Source: Oscillospiraceae bacterium (GTDB lineage Bacteria; Bacillota; Clostridia; Oscillospirales; Oscillospiraceae). Taken from it: a stretch of 47,773 nt of DNA. A model generated the notes under the pieces. That model saw only the letters and a program-made list of their open reading frames with translations, searched no databases and was not told where the DNA came from. A program made the position numbers and the translations under genes. Where the stretch lies: assembly GCA_017519005.1 (NCBI GenBank), contig JAFWTG010000106.1, positions 1-47,773 of the forward strand, in the 5' to 3' direction. This document shows positions 24,925 through 31,994 of the stretch, in pieces. How positions within the stretch are numbered: the stretch's first letter is position 1; each line of letters starts with the position of its first letter.

Positions 24925-25229
24925 GCAATAGGCATCAGGCATCAGACCCGACAGTAGCGGCGCACAGTGTGCGCCACGAGTACCCCGCACCGACGAGGCA
25001 TACTCCGTGACTTTTCGAGTTCAGGAATCAGGTATCAGGTACTGCCTGCAAGCTATATTGAGACATAAACCCGCTGCCCAGTTCAGACACTGTATGGGAA
25101 GGAATTGGGCAATAAACAAACAATATAGCCAAGCTATAGCAGACGATATGAACGGGCTCCAAAGCAACCAAATATCTACACGCTTTCGAGCGGTGCCTGA
25201 TGCCTGATGCCCGATGCCTGATGCCTCAA
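24922..25229. repeat. 308-bp element bounded by inverted CAGGCAT heptamer arrays
   Basis: Left end: TAGGCAA, TAGGCAT, CAGGCAT, CAGACCC (24922-24949), then a GTAG hairpin with perfect arms ggcgcac / gtgcgcc around AGT (24959-24975). A second short array is at 25023-25043. Right end: five GCCTGAT-type units (25195-25229), the reverse complement of the left array. The interior is clearly more A/T-rich than the surroundings and contains the 9-bp inverted repeat GCTATATTG / CAATATAGC (25053 and 25121). Short open frames of 66-71 codons exist on both strands but look non-coding. This fills the whole 359-bp gap. Confidence 0.75.
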
Positions 25230-25283
25230 AAACCAAATTCGAAACGAAAAGGATAAAACTGCTGAAAAAAGGAGACCCAAACC

Positions 25284-25679
25284 ATGAAACGCGTCATCAC
25301 CTACGGAACCTTCGACCTGCTTCACTACGGTCACATCAATCTGCTCCGCCGGGCCAAGGCCCTGGGGGACTATCTGATCGTGGTCCTCTCCACCGACGAG
25401 TTCAACTGGAACATGAAGCAGAAGAAATGTTACTTCACTTACGAGATTCGCAAGCAGCTGCTGGAGGCCATTCGCTACGTGGACCTTGTCATTCCCGAGG
25501 AGAGCTGGGAGCAGAAAATCTCCGACGTGAAGGAGTACCACGTGGACACCTTCGTCATGGGCGACGACTGGACCGGCAAGTTCGACTTCCTGAAGCCCTA
25601 CTGCGAGGTGGTCTATCTGCCCCGTACCCCGGAGATTAGCACCACCCAGATCAAGAACGATCTGAACCACAAGGACTGA
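25284..25679 (+). CDS. tagD: Glycerol-3-phosphate cytidylyltransferase TagD
   Basis: Makes CDP-glycerol from CTP and sn-glycerol-3-phosphate, the donor for glycerol-phosphate polymers. The 131-aa protein is the normal size and carries the nucleotidyltransferase motif HYGH (14-17) in GTFDLLHYGHINLL and RTPEISTTQIK (about 114-124), corresponding to the RTxGISTT signature. AAAAGGAG lies upstream of the ATG. It overlaps functionally with the CDP-glycerol-dependent transferase just upstream and is 2 bp from the HAD gene, so the last two are one unit. Confidence 0.93.
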   Translation: MKRVITYGTFDLLHYGHINLLRRAKALGDYLIVVLSTDEFNWNMKQKKCYFTYEIRKQLLEAIRYVDLVIPEESWEQKISDVKEYHVDTFVMGDDWTGKFDFLKPYCEVVYLPRTPEISTTQIKNDLNHKD

Positions 25680-25681
25680 GT

Positions 25682-26509
25682 ATGCGGGACGTTCTCGGAA
25701 AAGAAGCGGAGCTGGGCGGCAAGCGCCTCTGGCTCCTGGACATGGACGGCACCATCTACATGGAGGACCGGATCTTTGACGGGACCCTGGAGCTCCTGGC
25801 TGAGATCCGCGCCCGGGGCGGCCGCTACGTCTTCATCACCAACAATTCCTCCAAGTCCGTGACCGACTATCTGAACAAGGTCCGGGCCATGGGCATCCCG
25901 GCGGGGGAGGAGGACTTCTTCACCTCCGCCCAGGCAGCCGTCCTGCTCTTGCAGGAGCGCTTCCCCGGCGCGAAGGTCTACTGTCAGGGTACGGGCAGCC
26001 TGGTCTGCCAGCTGCGGGAGGCCGGGATCGACGTCACCACGGAGCTGGAGCCGGTGGATCTGGTGCTGACGGGCTTTGACACGGAGCTCACCATGGAAAA
26101 GCTCCGCCGGACCTGCCAGATCCTGACCGAGCAGAAAAACGTCGCCTACTACGCCACCAACCCGGACCTGGTCTGCCCGGTGAGCTTCGGCTACGTGCCG
26201 GACTGCGGCTCCATGAGCGTGATGATCCGCAACGCCACGGGCCGTTATCCCGTGTTTATCGGGAAGCCGGAGCCCACCATGATCCAAATCGTCATGGAGA
26301 AATTCGGCTGCAAGCGGGCCGAGACCGTGGCCGTGGGGGACCGGGTCTACACCGACGTCGCCTCCGGCGTCCGGGCCGGGGTCGATACGATCGGCGTCCT
26401 CTCCGGAGAGGCAAAGCTGAAGGACTTCCAAAGCTCGGATACCCCGCCCAAGTGGATCTTCCGGGACGTGCGGGAGATTTTCCAAGCGCTGACAATGGAA
26501 GCGCCATAA
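25682..26509 (+). CDS. HAD-superfamily phosphatase, NagD/subfamily IIA type
   Basis: Cytoplasmic phosphatase of 275 aa with the nucleophile motif LLDMDGTIY (Asp20, Asp22), motif II in FITNNSSKS, the lysine motif IGKPEP, and the acidic motif VGDRVYTD near 219. The large C1/C2 cap between motifs II and III places it in subfamily IIA (NagD, phosphoglycolate or glycerol-phosphate phosphatases). Tight spacing with tagD suggests a role in glycerol-phosphate metabolism for CDP-glycerol supply, but the substrate is inferred. It is followed by a shared bidirectional terminator. Confidence 0.85.
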   Translation: MRDVLGKEAELGGKRLWLLDMDGTIYMEDRIFDGTLELLAEIRARGGRYVFITNNSSKSVTDYLNKVRAMGIPAGEEDFFTSAQAAVLLLQERFPGAKVYCQGTGSLVCQLREAGIDVTTELEPVDLVLTGFDTELTMEKLRRTCQILTEQKNVAYYATNPDLVCPVSFGYVPDCGSMSVMIRNATGRYPVFIGKPEPTMIQIVMEKFGCKRAETVAVGDRVYTDVASGVRAGVDTIGVLSGEAKLKDFQSSDTPPKWIFRDVREIFQALTMEAP

Positions 26510-26545
26510 AAAGCGGGATCGGCAAGATCCCGCTTTTTATGGCGC
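26501..26545. terminator. Bidirectional terminator between the HAD and antiporter genes
   Basis: Perfect 20-bp inverted repeat (26501-26520 and 26526-26545) around a 5-nt loop. The core GCGGGATC / GATCCCGC is flanked by AAAAA on the left and TTTTT on the right, so it gives a terminator hairpin with a U-run on both strands. The HAD stop codon lies inside the left arm. Confidence 0.92.
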
Positions 26546-26554
26546 TTGATTATT

Positions 26555-27850
26555 TTATGCCTTCGCGCGGTGGCGCTTTTGCTCCGGGTGGGGCGGGTTC
26601 GTCTCCTTGGGGGCGATCTCACCGGCCTTGGTCAGGGCGATCTTGGTGAGCATGGGTCCCACCAGCTCGTAGATCAGCACCGAGAACAGAACGATGGAGC
26701 GGATCACGGCGCCGTCCGGTCCAAGCTGGGTGGAGACAGTCAGCGACATGCCCAGCGCCACGCCGGCCTGGGGCAGAAGGGTAATGCCCAGCCATTTCTG
26801 GATGGTGGGGCTGCACTTGGTAAACCTGGAGGAGACGGACGCGCCGCCGATCTTTCCTGCGGAACGCAGTATGATGTAGGCCACGCCCACCAGCACGGCC
26901 ACCCAGTCGGAAAAGACCGAGAGGTCCAGCTCCGCGCCGCTGATCACGAAGAAGAGCACGAAGAGGGGCGCGGTCCAGCGGTCCGTCTTGGCCATCAGCT
27001 CCTCGGAGCTGGGGCAGATGTTGCAGAACACCGTCGCCATCATCATGCAGACCAGCAGGGGGGAGAAGCCAATCTCCACCCCGGAGCTGCCGAGCTTCAG
27101 CCGCAGCATGGACAGCGACACTGCAAAGACCACGAAGGTAATCGCCACGCAGAGCCGCTTGGAGCGGGAGTGGAAGAAGCGCTCGAACCAGGTGTAGATT
27201 CCGCCCAGCAGGGCTCCGAGCAGCAGGGAAGCGATAACCTCAATCAGGGGATTCACCAGCACGGAGATCAGGCTGACGCCTACGCCGCTGACCAGACTCT
27301 TGGCGATGCCGAAGCTGACAGCGAAGACGATGAGGCCCACAGCATCGTCCAGAGCCACGATGGGCAGCAGAATGTCCACGAGGGGACCCTTGGCCTTGTA
27401 CTGATTCACCACCATCAGGGTGGCGGCGGGCGCTGTGGCGGTGGCAATGGCGCCGAGGGTGATGCAGTCGGCCACGTTGATTTTATCCGGCATGATGAAA
27501 TGCAGGATCAGCAGGCCCAAATCCACCAGAATCGTGGCGGACAGCGCCTGGAAGACGGAGATAACGGCGGCCTGCCGGCCGATGGCCTTGAGCTGTTTGA
27601 GGCGGAATTCGTTGCCGATGGCAAAGGCGATAAAGCCAAGGGCCACGTCGGAGATCGGCTTCAGCGCGCCGACCTTTTCAAAGCTGGTGAAGCCGATGCC
27701 GTCAATGCCCAGGGCGCCCAGGGCGAAGGGGCCGATGAGCAGACCGCCGATCAGATAGCCCGTGACGGCGGGAAGCTTCAGGGGCTTCACCACCCGGGAC
27801 ATAATCAGTCCGACGAAGAGAGAGACTGCGACAGAAAGCAGGACTTCCAT
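26555..27850 (-). CDS. Cation/proton antiporter of the CPA2 (KefB/NapA) type
   Basis: Polytopic 431-aa membrane protein with about 12-13 helices. It starts MEVLLSVAVSLFVGLIMSRV and contains KLPAVTGYLIGGLLIGP (the conserved entry helix), ATATAPAATLMVV, and IVALDDAVGLIVFAVSF with the paired Asp-Asp of the ion site in the NapA-like group. The paired acids suggest electrogenic Na+/H+ exchange; K+/H+ is also possible. There is no C-terminal TrkA/RCK domain; the C terminus is a short His/Arg-rich tail. The start is 2 bp after the upp stop, in the same transcription unit. Confidence 0.87.
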   Translation of the reverse strand: MEVLLSVAVSLFVGLIMSRVVKPLKLPAVTGYLIGGLLIGPFALGALGIDGIGFTSFEKVGALKPISDVALGFIAFAIGNEFRLKQLKAIGRQAAVISVFQALSATILVDLGLLILHFIMPDKINVADCITLGAIATATAPAATLMVVNQYKAKGPLVDILLPIVALDDAVGLIVFAVSFGIAKSLVSGVGVSLISVLVNPLIEVIASLLLGALLGGIYTWFERFFHSRSKRLCVAITFVVFAVSLSMLRLKLGSSGVEIGFSPLLVCMMMATVFCNICPSSEELMAKTDRWTAPLFVLFFVISGAELDLSVFSDWVAVLVGVAYIILRSAGKIGGASVSSRFTKCSPTIQKWLGITLLPQAGVALGMSLTVSTQLGPDGAVIRSIVLFSVLIYELVGPMLTKIALTKAGEIAPKETNPPHPEQKRHRAKA

Positions 27851-27852
27851 GC

Positions 27853-28485
27853 TTATTTCGTCCCGAAGATGCGGTCTCCGGCGTCGCCCAGGCCGGGAAC
27901 GATATAGGCGTGATCGTTGAGCTTTTCATCCACAGAGGCCACAAAGAGGTCCACGTCGGGATGATCCTTGCGGATCACGGCGATGCCCTCGGGGGCCGCG
28001 ATGATGTCCATGAGCACGATGTTCTTGCAGCCGTATTTCTCCTTCAGCAGGGAGATGGCAGCGGAGGCGCTGCCGCCGGTGGCCAGCATGGGATCCACCA
28101 CGAAGATCTGCCGCTCCGAGATATCGGGGGGCATCTTGCAGTAGTACTCCACGGGCAGATGGGTCTCCGGGTCGCGGTAGAGGCCGATGTGGCCCACCTT
28201 GGCGGAGGGGATCAGATCAATGATGGCGTCCACCATGCCCAGACCGGCCCGCAGAATGGGGACGATCGCCAGCTTCTTTCCGGAGAGCATCCGGACCTTG
28301 GCCTTGGAAACGGGGGTCTCGATTTCCACCTCTTCGGTGGGCAGATTCCGCGTGGCCTCGTAGCACATGAGCTGGGCAATCTCGCCCACGAGCTCCCGGA
28401 ATTCCTTGACGCCGGTGTGCTTGTCGCGCAGCAGAGCCAGCTTGTGCTGGATCAGCGGATGCTCTAAAACGTGTAATGAACCCAT
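27853..28485 (-). CDS. upp: Uracil phosphoribosyltransferase
   Basis: Salvages uracil to UMP using PRPP. The 210-aa protein is the typical length and has the PRPP-binding loop [13 protein letters not shown] and the C-terminal [16 protein letters not shown] uracil-binding segment. Read on the minus strand, AAAGGAG lies 8 nt before the ATG at 28485; the frame is open two codons further (TTG ATT), but these are too close to the ribosome binding site. It lies downstream of tsaE-tsaB and directly before the antiporter. Confidence 0.96.
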   Translation of the reverse strand: MGSLHVLEHPLIQHKLALLRDKHTGVKEFRELVGEIAQLMCYEATRNLPTEEVEIETPVSKAKVRMLSGKKLAIVPILRAGLGMVDAIIDLIPSAKVGHIGLYRDPETHLPVEYYCKMPPDISERQIFVVDPMLATGGSASAAISLLKEKYGCKNIVLMDIIAAPEGIAVIRKDHPDVDLFVASVDEKLNDHAYIVPGLGDAGDRIFGTK

Positions 28486-28536
28486 AATCAATTCTCCTTT
28501 GCGTGATTGGTAATTGTTAGAATCGGAGCCTTCGGT

Positions 28537-29259
28537 TCAGGGAATCGAACGCTGCCGCAATTCTTCCTGTTTCAGCCGCTCCCGTTCCGCCTGGGACAGG
28601 CGCAGATAGTTGGGAACCGTCCGTCCGTCCCGGTCGGGCTCCGCGCCGCTGCGCAGCGCCTCCAGGGCGGCCAGCGCAACGCCGGAGGCCCGCTGCTGCC
28701 GCAGATGCTCCGGCGCCAGCCGCAGACCCGGAACCAGTTCGTGCAGGGCATCCCAGCACAGCAGCGCGCCGTCGCCCACCAGACGGATGGGGCCCTCCAG
28801 CGAACGCAGCTCCGCCTCCAGCTCCTCCAGAGAGACGGCGCGGTCAGGGCAGAGCCGTTCCGGGCTGCCATCCGCAATCCGGAACAGGGCGTTGTAGACC
28901 TGGCTGCGGCGGGCGTCCATGCAGCAGCAGATCACGCCATCTGCGCCAGCCGCGTTCCAGGCCATGGCCTCCAGCGTGGAGACGGGCAGACCGGGCAGCT
29001 CCCGGCCCCAACACAGTCCCTTGGCTGCCGCTGCGCCGATCCGGACGCCGGTAAAGCTGCCGGGGCCGTTGGCCCAGGCCACGAAGTCCAGCTCGGCAGG
29101 GGAGAGCTCGCAGGCGTACAGCAGGTCCTGCGCCAGCTTCATCAGGGTCCGGCTGTGGGTCATACCGCTGTTCTGGAAGGACTCCGCCGTCAGAACGCCG
29201 TCGGTCAGCAGCGCGACGGAAGCTGCTTTTGCGGAGCTTTCAAAGGCTAATATTCGCAT
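28537..29259 (-). CDS. tsaB: tRNA threonylcarbamoyladenosine biosynthesis protein TsaB
   Basis: Inactive ASKHA-fold partner of TsaD needed for t6A37 in ANN-decoding tRNAs. The 240-aa protein begins MRILAFESSAKAASVAL and has GMTHSRTLMK and WANGPGSFTGVRIGAAAAKGL, all diagnostic for TsaB. Start 29259 is chosen because AGGAGG lies upstream on the minus strand; it overlaps the end of tsaE by 20 bp. The longer frame to 29301 adds residues with no family support. TsaD and TsaC are not in the window. Confidence 0.93.
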   Translation of the reverse strand: MRILAFESSAKAASVALLTDGVLTAESFQNSGMTHSRTLMKLAQDLLYACELSPAELDFVAWANGPGSFTGVRIGAAAAKGLCWGRELPGLPVSTLEAMAWNAAGADGVICCCMDARRSQVYNALFRIADGSPERLCPDRAVSLEELEAELRSLEGPIRLVGDGALLCWDALHELVPGLRLAPEHLRQQRASGVALAALEALRSGAEPDRDGRTVPNYLRLSQAERERLKQEELRQRSIP

Positions 29260-29683
29260 CGAAGCGGCCTCCTGTGATGGTAATGCGTCGGACGTTTTCA
29301 TCCGTCGGGTCCTTGGAGATGGCGACGGTGATGGGGTCCTCCAGGGCCTCCAAGACGTTTTCGCTCCACTCGACCGCGCAGACGCCGTTCCGGGCCAGGT
29401 AGTCCTCCCAGCCCAGGTCGAAGAGCTCCTCGGCGTCGCGGAGCCGATACATATCGAAGTGAAACAGAGGCAGCCGCCCCTGGGGATATTCGTTGACGAT
29501 GGTGTAGGTGGGGGAGGTCACGGCCTCCCGGATCCCCAGCCCCCGGGCCAGACCCCGGGTGAAGGCGGTCTTGCCGGCGCCCAGGTCGCCCCGGTAGGCG
29601 ATCACGTCGCCGGGCAGAAGCCGGGCGGCAAGCCGCGCGCCCAGCAGCTCCGTCTCAGCGGCGGAGCGGGTGAGATACTCCAT
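29240..29683 (-). CDS. tsaE: tRNA threonylcarbamoyladenosine biosynthesis ATPase TsaE
   Basis: ATPase that resets the TsaBD complex during t6A synthesis. The 147-aa protein has the Walker A loop GDLGAGKT (32-39), the TSPTYTIVNEY switch, FHFDMYRL, and the VEWSENV segment, all in the usual order. Minus-strand AAAGGAAG precedes the ATG at 29683. First gene of the minus-strand unit tsaE-tsaB-upp-antiporter. Confidence 0.95.
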   Translation of the reverse strand: MEYLTRSAAETELLGARLAARLLPGDVIAYRGDLGAGKTAFTRGLARGLGIREAVTSPTYTIVNEYPQGRLPLFHFDMYRLRDAEELFDLGWEDYLARNGVCAVEWSENVLEALEDPITVAISKDPTDENVRRITITGGRFDANISL

Positions 29684-29712
29684 ATCGCTCTTCCTTTTCA
29701 GATTCTCCGATC

Positions 29713-29741
29713 AGTATAACACACCCCGACAGAAATTGCAA
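29713..29741 (-). promoter_or_regulatory. Sigma-A promoter of the tsaE operon (minus strand)
   Basis: On the minus strand TTGCAA (29741-29736) and TATACT (29718-29713) are separated by 17 bp. The -35 box lies immediately next to the -35 box of the divergent promoter at 29742. Confidence 0.75.
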
Positions 29742-29770
29742 TTGCATTTCCCTCAGGCGTGTGATAAAAT
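29742..29770 (+). promoter_or_regulatory. Sigma-A promoter of the fRMsr gene (plus strand)
   Basis: TTGCAT (29742-29747) and TAAAAT (29765-29770) with a 17-bp spacer. Start near 29777 gives a leader of about 20 nt with GGAGG before ATG 29798. Confidence 0.7.
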
Positions 29771-29797
29771 GATGAAAAATACAGCGGAGGGATTCTT

Positions 29798-30259
29798 ATG
29801 ACCGATTACAACGCGCTCAGCGCCCAGCTTGCCGCTCTGACGGAGGGCGTTCCCCATCCCATCGCCAACCTGGCAAACGCCTCGGCCCTGCTCTGGCAGA
29901 CGCTGCCGGAGCTGAACTGGGCTGGCTTTTATCTTTTGGAGGGGAAGAAGCTGGTTCTGGGACCCTTCCAGGGGAAGACCGCCTGCATCGAAATTCCCCT
30001 GGGCCGCGGCGTCTGCGGCACCGCCGCCGCCGAGGACCGGAGCCTCGTGGTGGCCGACGTTCACAGCTTCCGGGGCCATATCGCCTGCGACAGCGCCTCG
30101 GAATCCGAGATCGTCGTCCCCCTGCACAAGGACGGCCGCGTGGTGGGCGTCCTGGACCTGGACAGTCCCGTGAAGGAGCGCTTCACCGAGGCCGACCGCC
30201 TGGGGCTGGAGGCCTTTGCCGCCGTCCTGGAGCGGCAGAGCTTCCTGCCCGCCCTGTAG
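29798..30259 (+). CDS. msrC: Free methionine-(R)-sulfoxide reductase (GAF domain)
   Basis: Reduces free methionine-R-sulfoxide with thioredoxin. The 153-aa protein is a single GAF domain with the three family cysteines Cys63, Cys73 and Cys97 in IPLGRGVCGTAA and GHIACDSASESEIVVP, and the NWAGFYLL segment. GGAGGG lies upstream of the ATG. It would protect against oxidative damage in an anaerobe. Its TAG stop is again followed by GC-rich inverted sequence (GCAGGCCTGC near 30265) in the 82-bp gap to dgt. Confidence 0.92.
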   Translation: MTDYNALSAQLAALTEGVPHPIANLANASALLWQTLPELNWAGFYLLEGKKLVLGPFQGKTACIEIPLGRGVCGTAAAEDRSLVVADVHSFRGHIACDSASESEIVVPLHKDGRVVGVLDLDSPVKERFTEADRLGLEAFAAVLERQSFLPAL

Positions 30260-30341
30260 GCCCGCAGGCCTGCGCGAAAAAAAGCCTGCAGAAAAAAGGA
30301 TATTTCCGTTTTGCTGCGAACAATATAATTGGGTGATAACT

Positions 30342-31346
30342 ATGACCGTTCGGGAGATCATCGAACAGCGTGAACAGGAGACCCTCGCCCCCTGGGCGGC
30401 GCTGGCCGCCGAAAGCCGGGGCCGGGGCAGGGCGGAGCCGGAGCGGGACGACCGGACCTGCTATCAGCGGGACGCCGACCGCATCCTCCACAGCCGGAGC
30501 TTCCGGCGTCTCATGCACAAGACCCAGGTCTTCCTCCAGCCCGAGGGGGACCACTATCGCACCCGCATGACCCATACCCTGGAGGTGGCGCGGATCGCCC
30601 GGACCATCGCCAGAGCGCTGAATCTGAATGAGGACCTGACCGAGGCCGCAGCCATGGGCCACGACCTGGGCCACACCCCCTTCGGCCACGCGGGCGAGGC
30701 GGCCCTGACGGAGATCATGGGCGTCCCCTTCCGCCACAACGAGCAATCCCTGCGGGTGGTGGACCGGCTGGAGAAGAACGGGGAGGGCCTGAATCTGACT
30801 TACGAGGTCCGGCGCGGCATCCTCTGTCACAGCGGCGACGAGCAGCCCGAGACCCTGGAGGGCCGCATCGTCCGCGTGGCCGACCGGATCGCCTATATCA
30901 ACCACGACATCGACGACGCCATGCGGGCCGGCATTCTGAAAAACGAGGACATTCCCCGGGAAATCGCCGCCGTTCTGGGCGAGACCCATTCCCAGCGCAT
31001 CAACACCCTGGTTTCCGACGTGGTCCGGAGCTCCGCGGGCCGCCCCGTCATCGAAATGACCCCCACCGTCGAGCGGGCCATGCTGGACCTGCGGAGCTTC
31101 ATGTTCGAGCGGGTCTATCGCAACCCCGTGGCCAAGGGCGAGGAGTCCAAAGCCCGCCGCATCATCCAGGAGCTCTATCAGTTCTATATCGAGCACCCCG
31201 AGAAGCTCCCCGAGGACTTCCAGCCTCAGCTGGACATGGAGGGCCTGCCCCGGGTGGTCTGCGACTACGTGGCCGGCATGACGGACAAATACGCCGTCTA
31301 TAAATTCGAGGAAATCTTTGTCCCCAGCGGCTGGGCCGTGCGATAA
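30342..31346 (+). CDS. dgt: Deoxyguanosinetriphosphate triphosphohydrolase-like protein (dGTPase)
   Basis: HD-domain enzyme that splits dNTPs to the nucleoside and triphosphate, controlling dNTP pools. The 334-aa protein shows RSFRRLMHKTQVF, the metal-binding His78 in RMTHTLEVA and His107-Asp108 in GHDLGHTPFGHAGE, then the ADRIAYINHDIDDA segment with the last ligand. The family includes short Firmicutes forms of this size. ATG 30342 is chosen over the longer frame because the family pattern starts close to it; the ribosome binding site is weak. A TATAAT at about 30324 suggests its own promoter, with no clear -35. Confidence 0.92.
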   Translation: MTVREIIEQREQETLAPWAALAAESRGRGRAEPERDDRTCYQRDADRILHSRSFRRLMHKTQVFLQPEGDHYRTRMTHTLEVARIARTIARALNLNEDLTEAAAMGHDLGHTPFGHAGEAALTEIMGVPFRHNEQSLRVVDRLEKNGEGLNLTYEVRRGILCHSGDEQPETLEGRIVRVADRIAYINHDIDDAMRAGILKNEDIPREIAAVLGETHSQRINTLVSDVVRSSAGRPVIEMTPTVERAMLDLRSFMFERVYRNPVAKGEESKARRIIQELYQFYIEHPEKLPEDFQPQLDMEGLPRVVCDYVAGMTDKYAVYKFEEIFVPSGWAVR

Positions 31347-31350
31347 GGCC

Positions 31351-31498
31351 GTAGGGGCGGCCATTGGCCGCCACCCGAGGCACCCGCTTCCGATCCAAAC
31401 TGTAGGGACAAGCATTGCTTGTCCGCCGTTCCCCGCCCGGGACAAATTGAGAATTGAAAGTTGAAAATGAAGGTTTGTTTCAAATTGCCATTTGAAAC
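31351..31498. repeat. Two GTAG hairpins, AT-rich heptamer array and TGCC hairpin
   Basis: In order: a hairpin with stem ggcggcc / ggccgcc around ATT (31351-31371); a hairpin with stem ggacaagc / gcttgtcc around ATT (31402-31424), an A/T-richer stem than its relatives; four AATTGAA-type heptamers (31444-31471); and a hairpin with arms GTTTCAAAT / ATTTGAAAC around TGCC (31477-31498). Both element classes are joined here in one 178-bp gap. No gene is seen. Confidence 0.85.
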
Positions 31499-31524
31499 AC
31501 GGAAAACAAAACGGAGGCCCGTAC

Positions 31525-31902
31525 ATGTCAAAATCCCGGTGGACGCCACCCAAGTACAACGGAACAGACCTGAAACACCGCGGGCGTCTTTTGATGTTGA
31601 TTTGCCTTTGTATCAGCGCTGACCTGCTGGTCGGCGGACTGCTTCATGAGAAGAAACTATCTGCCTTGATTACATCCGCTGGGTTTTTCGTTTTGGCTTT
31701 TTTGAACCGGTACGACCCAAATCCAAACAATGTCGGAAGCATCCGAATCCTGTGCTTCGCGCTTCTGCTTCTCGCTGTGGCGATCATATTGATAAGCCTG
31801 CATCCCTGGTTCTGGATCATAGGAGTGCTCCAGATCCTTAGCCTCGCGCTCTTCGCTGCCTGGCCGTACAGAAAAAGAATTCTGAAAAACATGAAGAAAT
31901 AA
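31525..31902 (+). CDS. 125-aa membrane protein, function unknown
   Basis: Unrecognised protein with a basic N terminus (MSKSRWTPPKYNGTDLKHRGR), four probable membrane helices (about 22-42, 45-61, 73-92, 95-113) and a basic C terminus (YRKRILKNMKK). ACGGAGG lies upstream of ATG 31525. Codon use is less GC-rich than in neighbouring genes, with many T- and A-ending codons, which could mean recent acquisition. It is bounded by repeats on both sides. Confidence 0.6.
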   Translation: MSKSRWTPPKYNGTDLKHRGRLLMLICLCISADLLVGGLLHEKKLSALITSAGFFVLAFLNRYDPNPNNVGSIRILCFALLLLAVAIILISLHPWFWIIGVLQILSLALFAAWPYRKRILKNMKK

Positions 31903-31905
31903 TTC

Positions 31906-31933
31906 TTCCTTATTCCTTATTACTTATTCCTTT
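31906..31933. repeat. TTCCTTA heptamer array
   Basis: Four 7-bp units, TTCCTTA, TTCCTTA, TTACTTA, TTCCTTT, starting 3 bp after the stop codon of the membrane protein gene. It is the reverse complement type of the array after rsgA (AAGTAAG / TAAGGAA related) and has no hairpin next to it. Confidence 0.75.
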
Positions 31934-31978
31934 TGCAATGTTCAAACCCGGCGACGGCCAGAGCTGTGGCCGCCCTGC

Positions 31979-31992
31979 AAAGGAGGTGATCC
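31979..31992 (+). promoter_or_regulatory. Fully complementary Shine-Dalgarno of dnaG
   Basis: AAAGGAGGTGATCC matches the complement of the 16S rRNA 3' end over 14 bases. The core AGGAGG lies 8 nt before GTG 31995, which fixes the dnaG start. The other genes here have 5-8 base matches. Confidence 0.85.
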
Positions 31993-31994
31993 CC

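Noticed and set aside
25007-25236. Short frames of 66 and 71 codons inside the 308-bp element
   Set aside because: Both begin or end in heptamer units, have no ribosome binding site and no similarity I can recognise; more likely chance frames in an A/T-richer element.
26546-27907. Plus-strand frame of 453 codons opposite the antiporter
   Set aside because: Antisense shadow: His/Gln/Gly-rich, low complexity, spans the terminator and the antiporter gene, while the minus strand encodes a clear membrane transporter.
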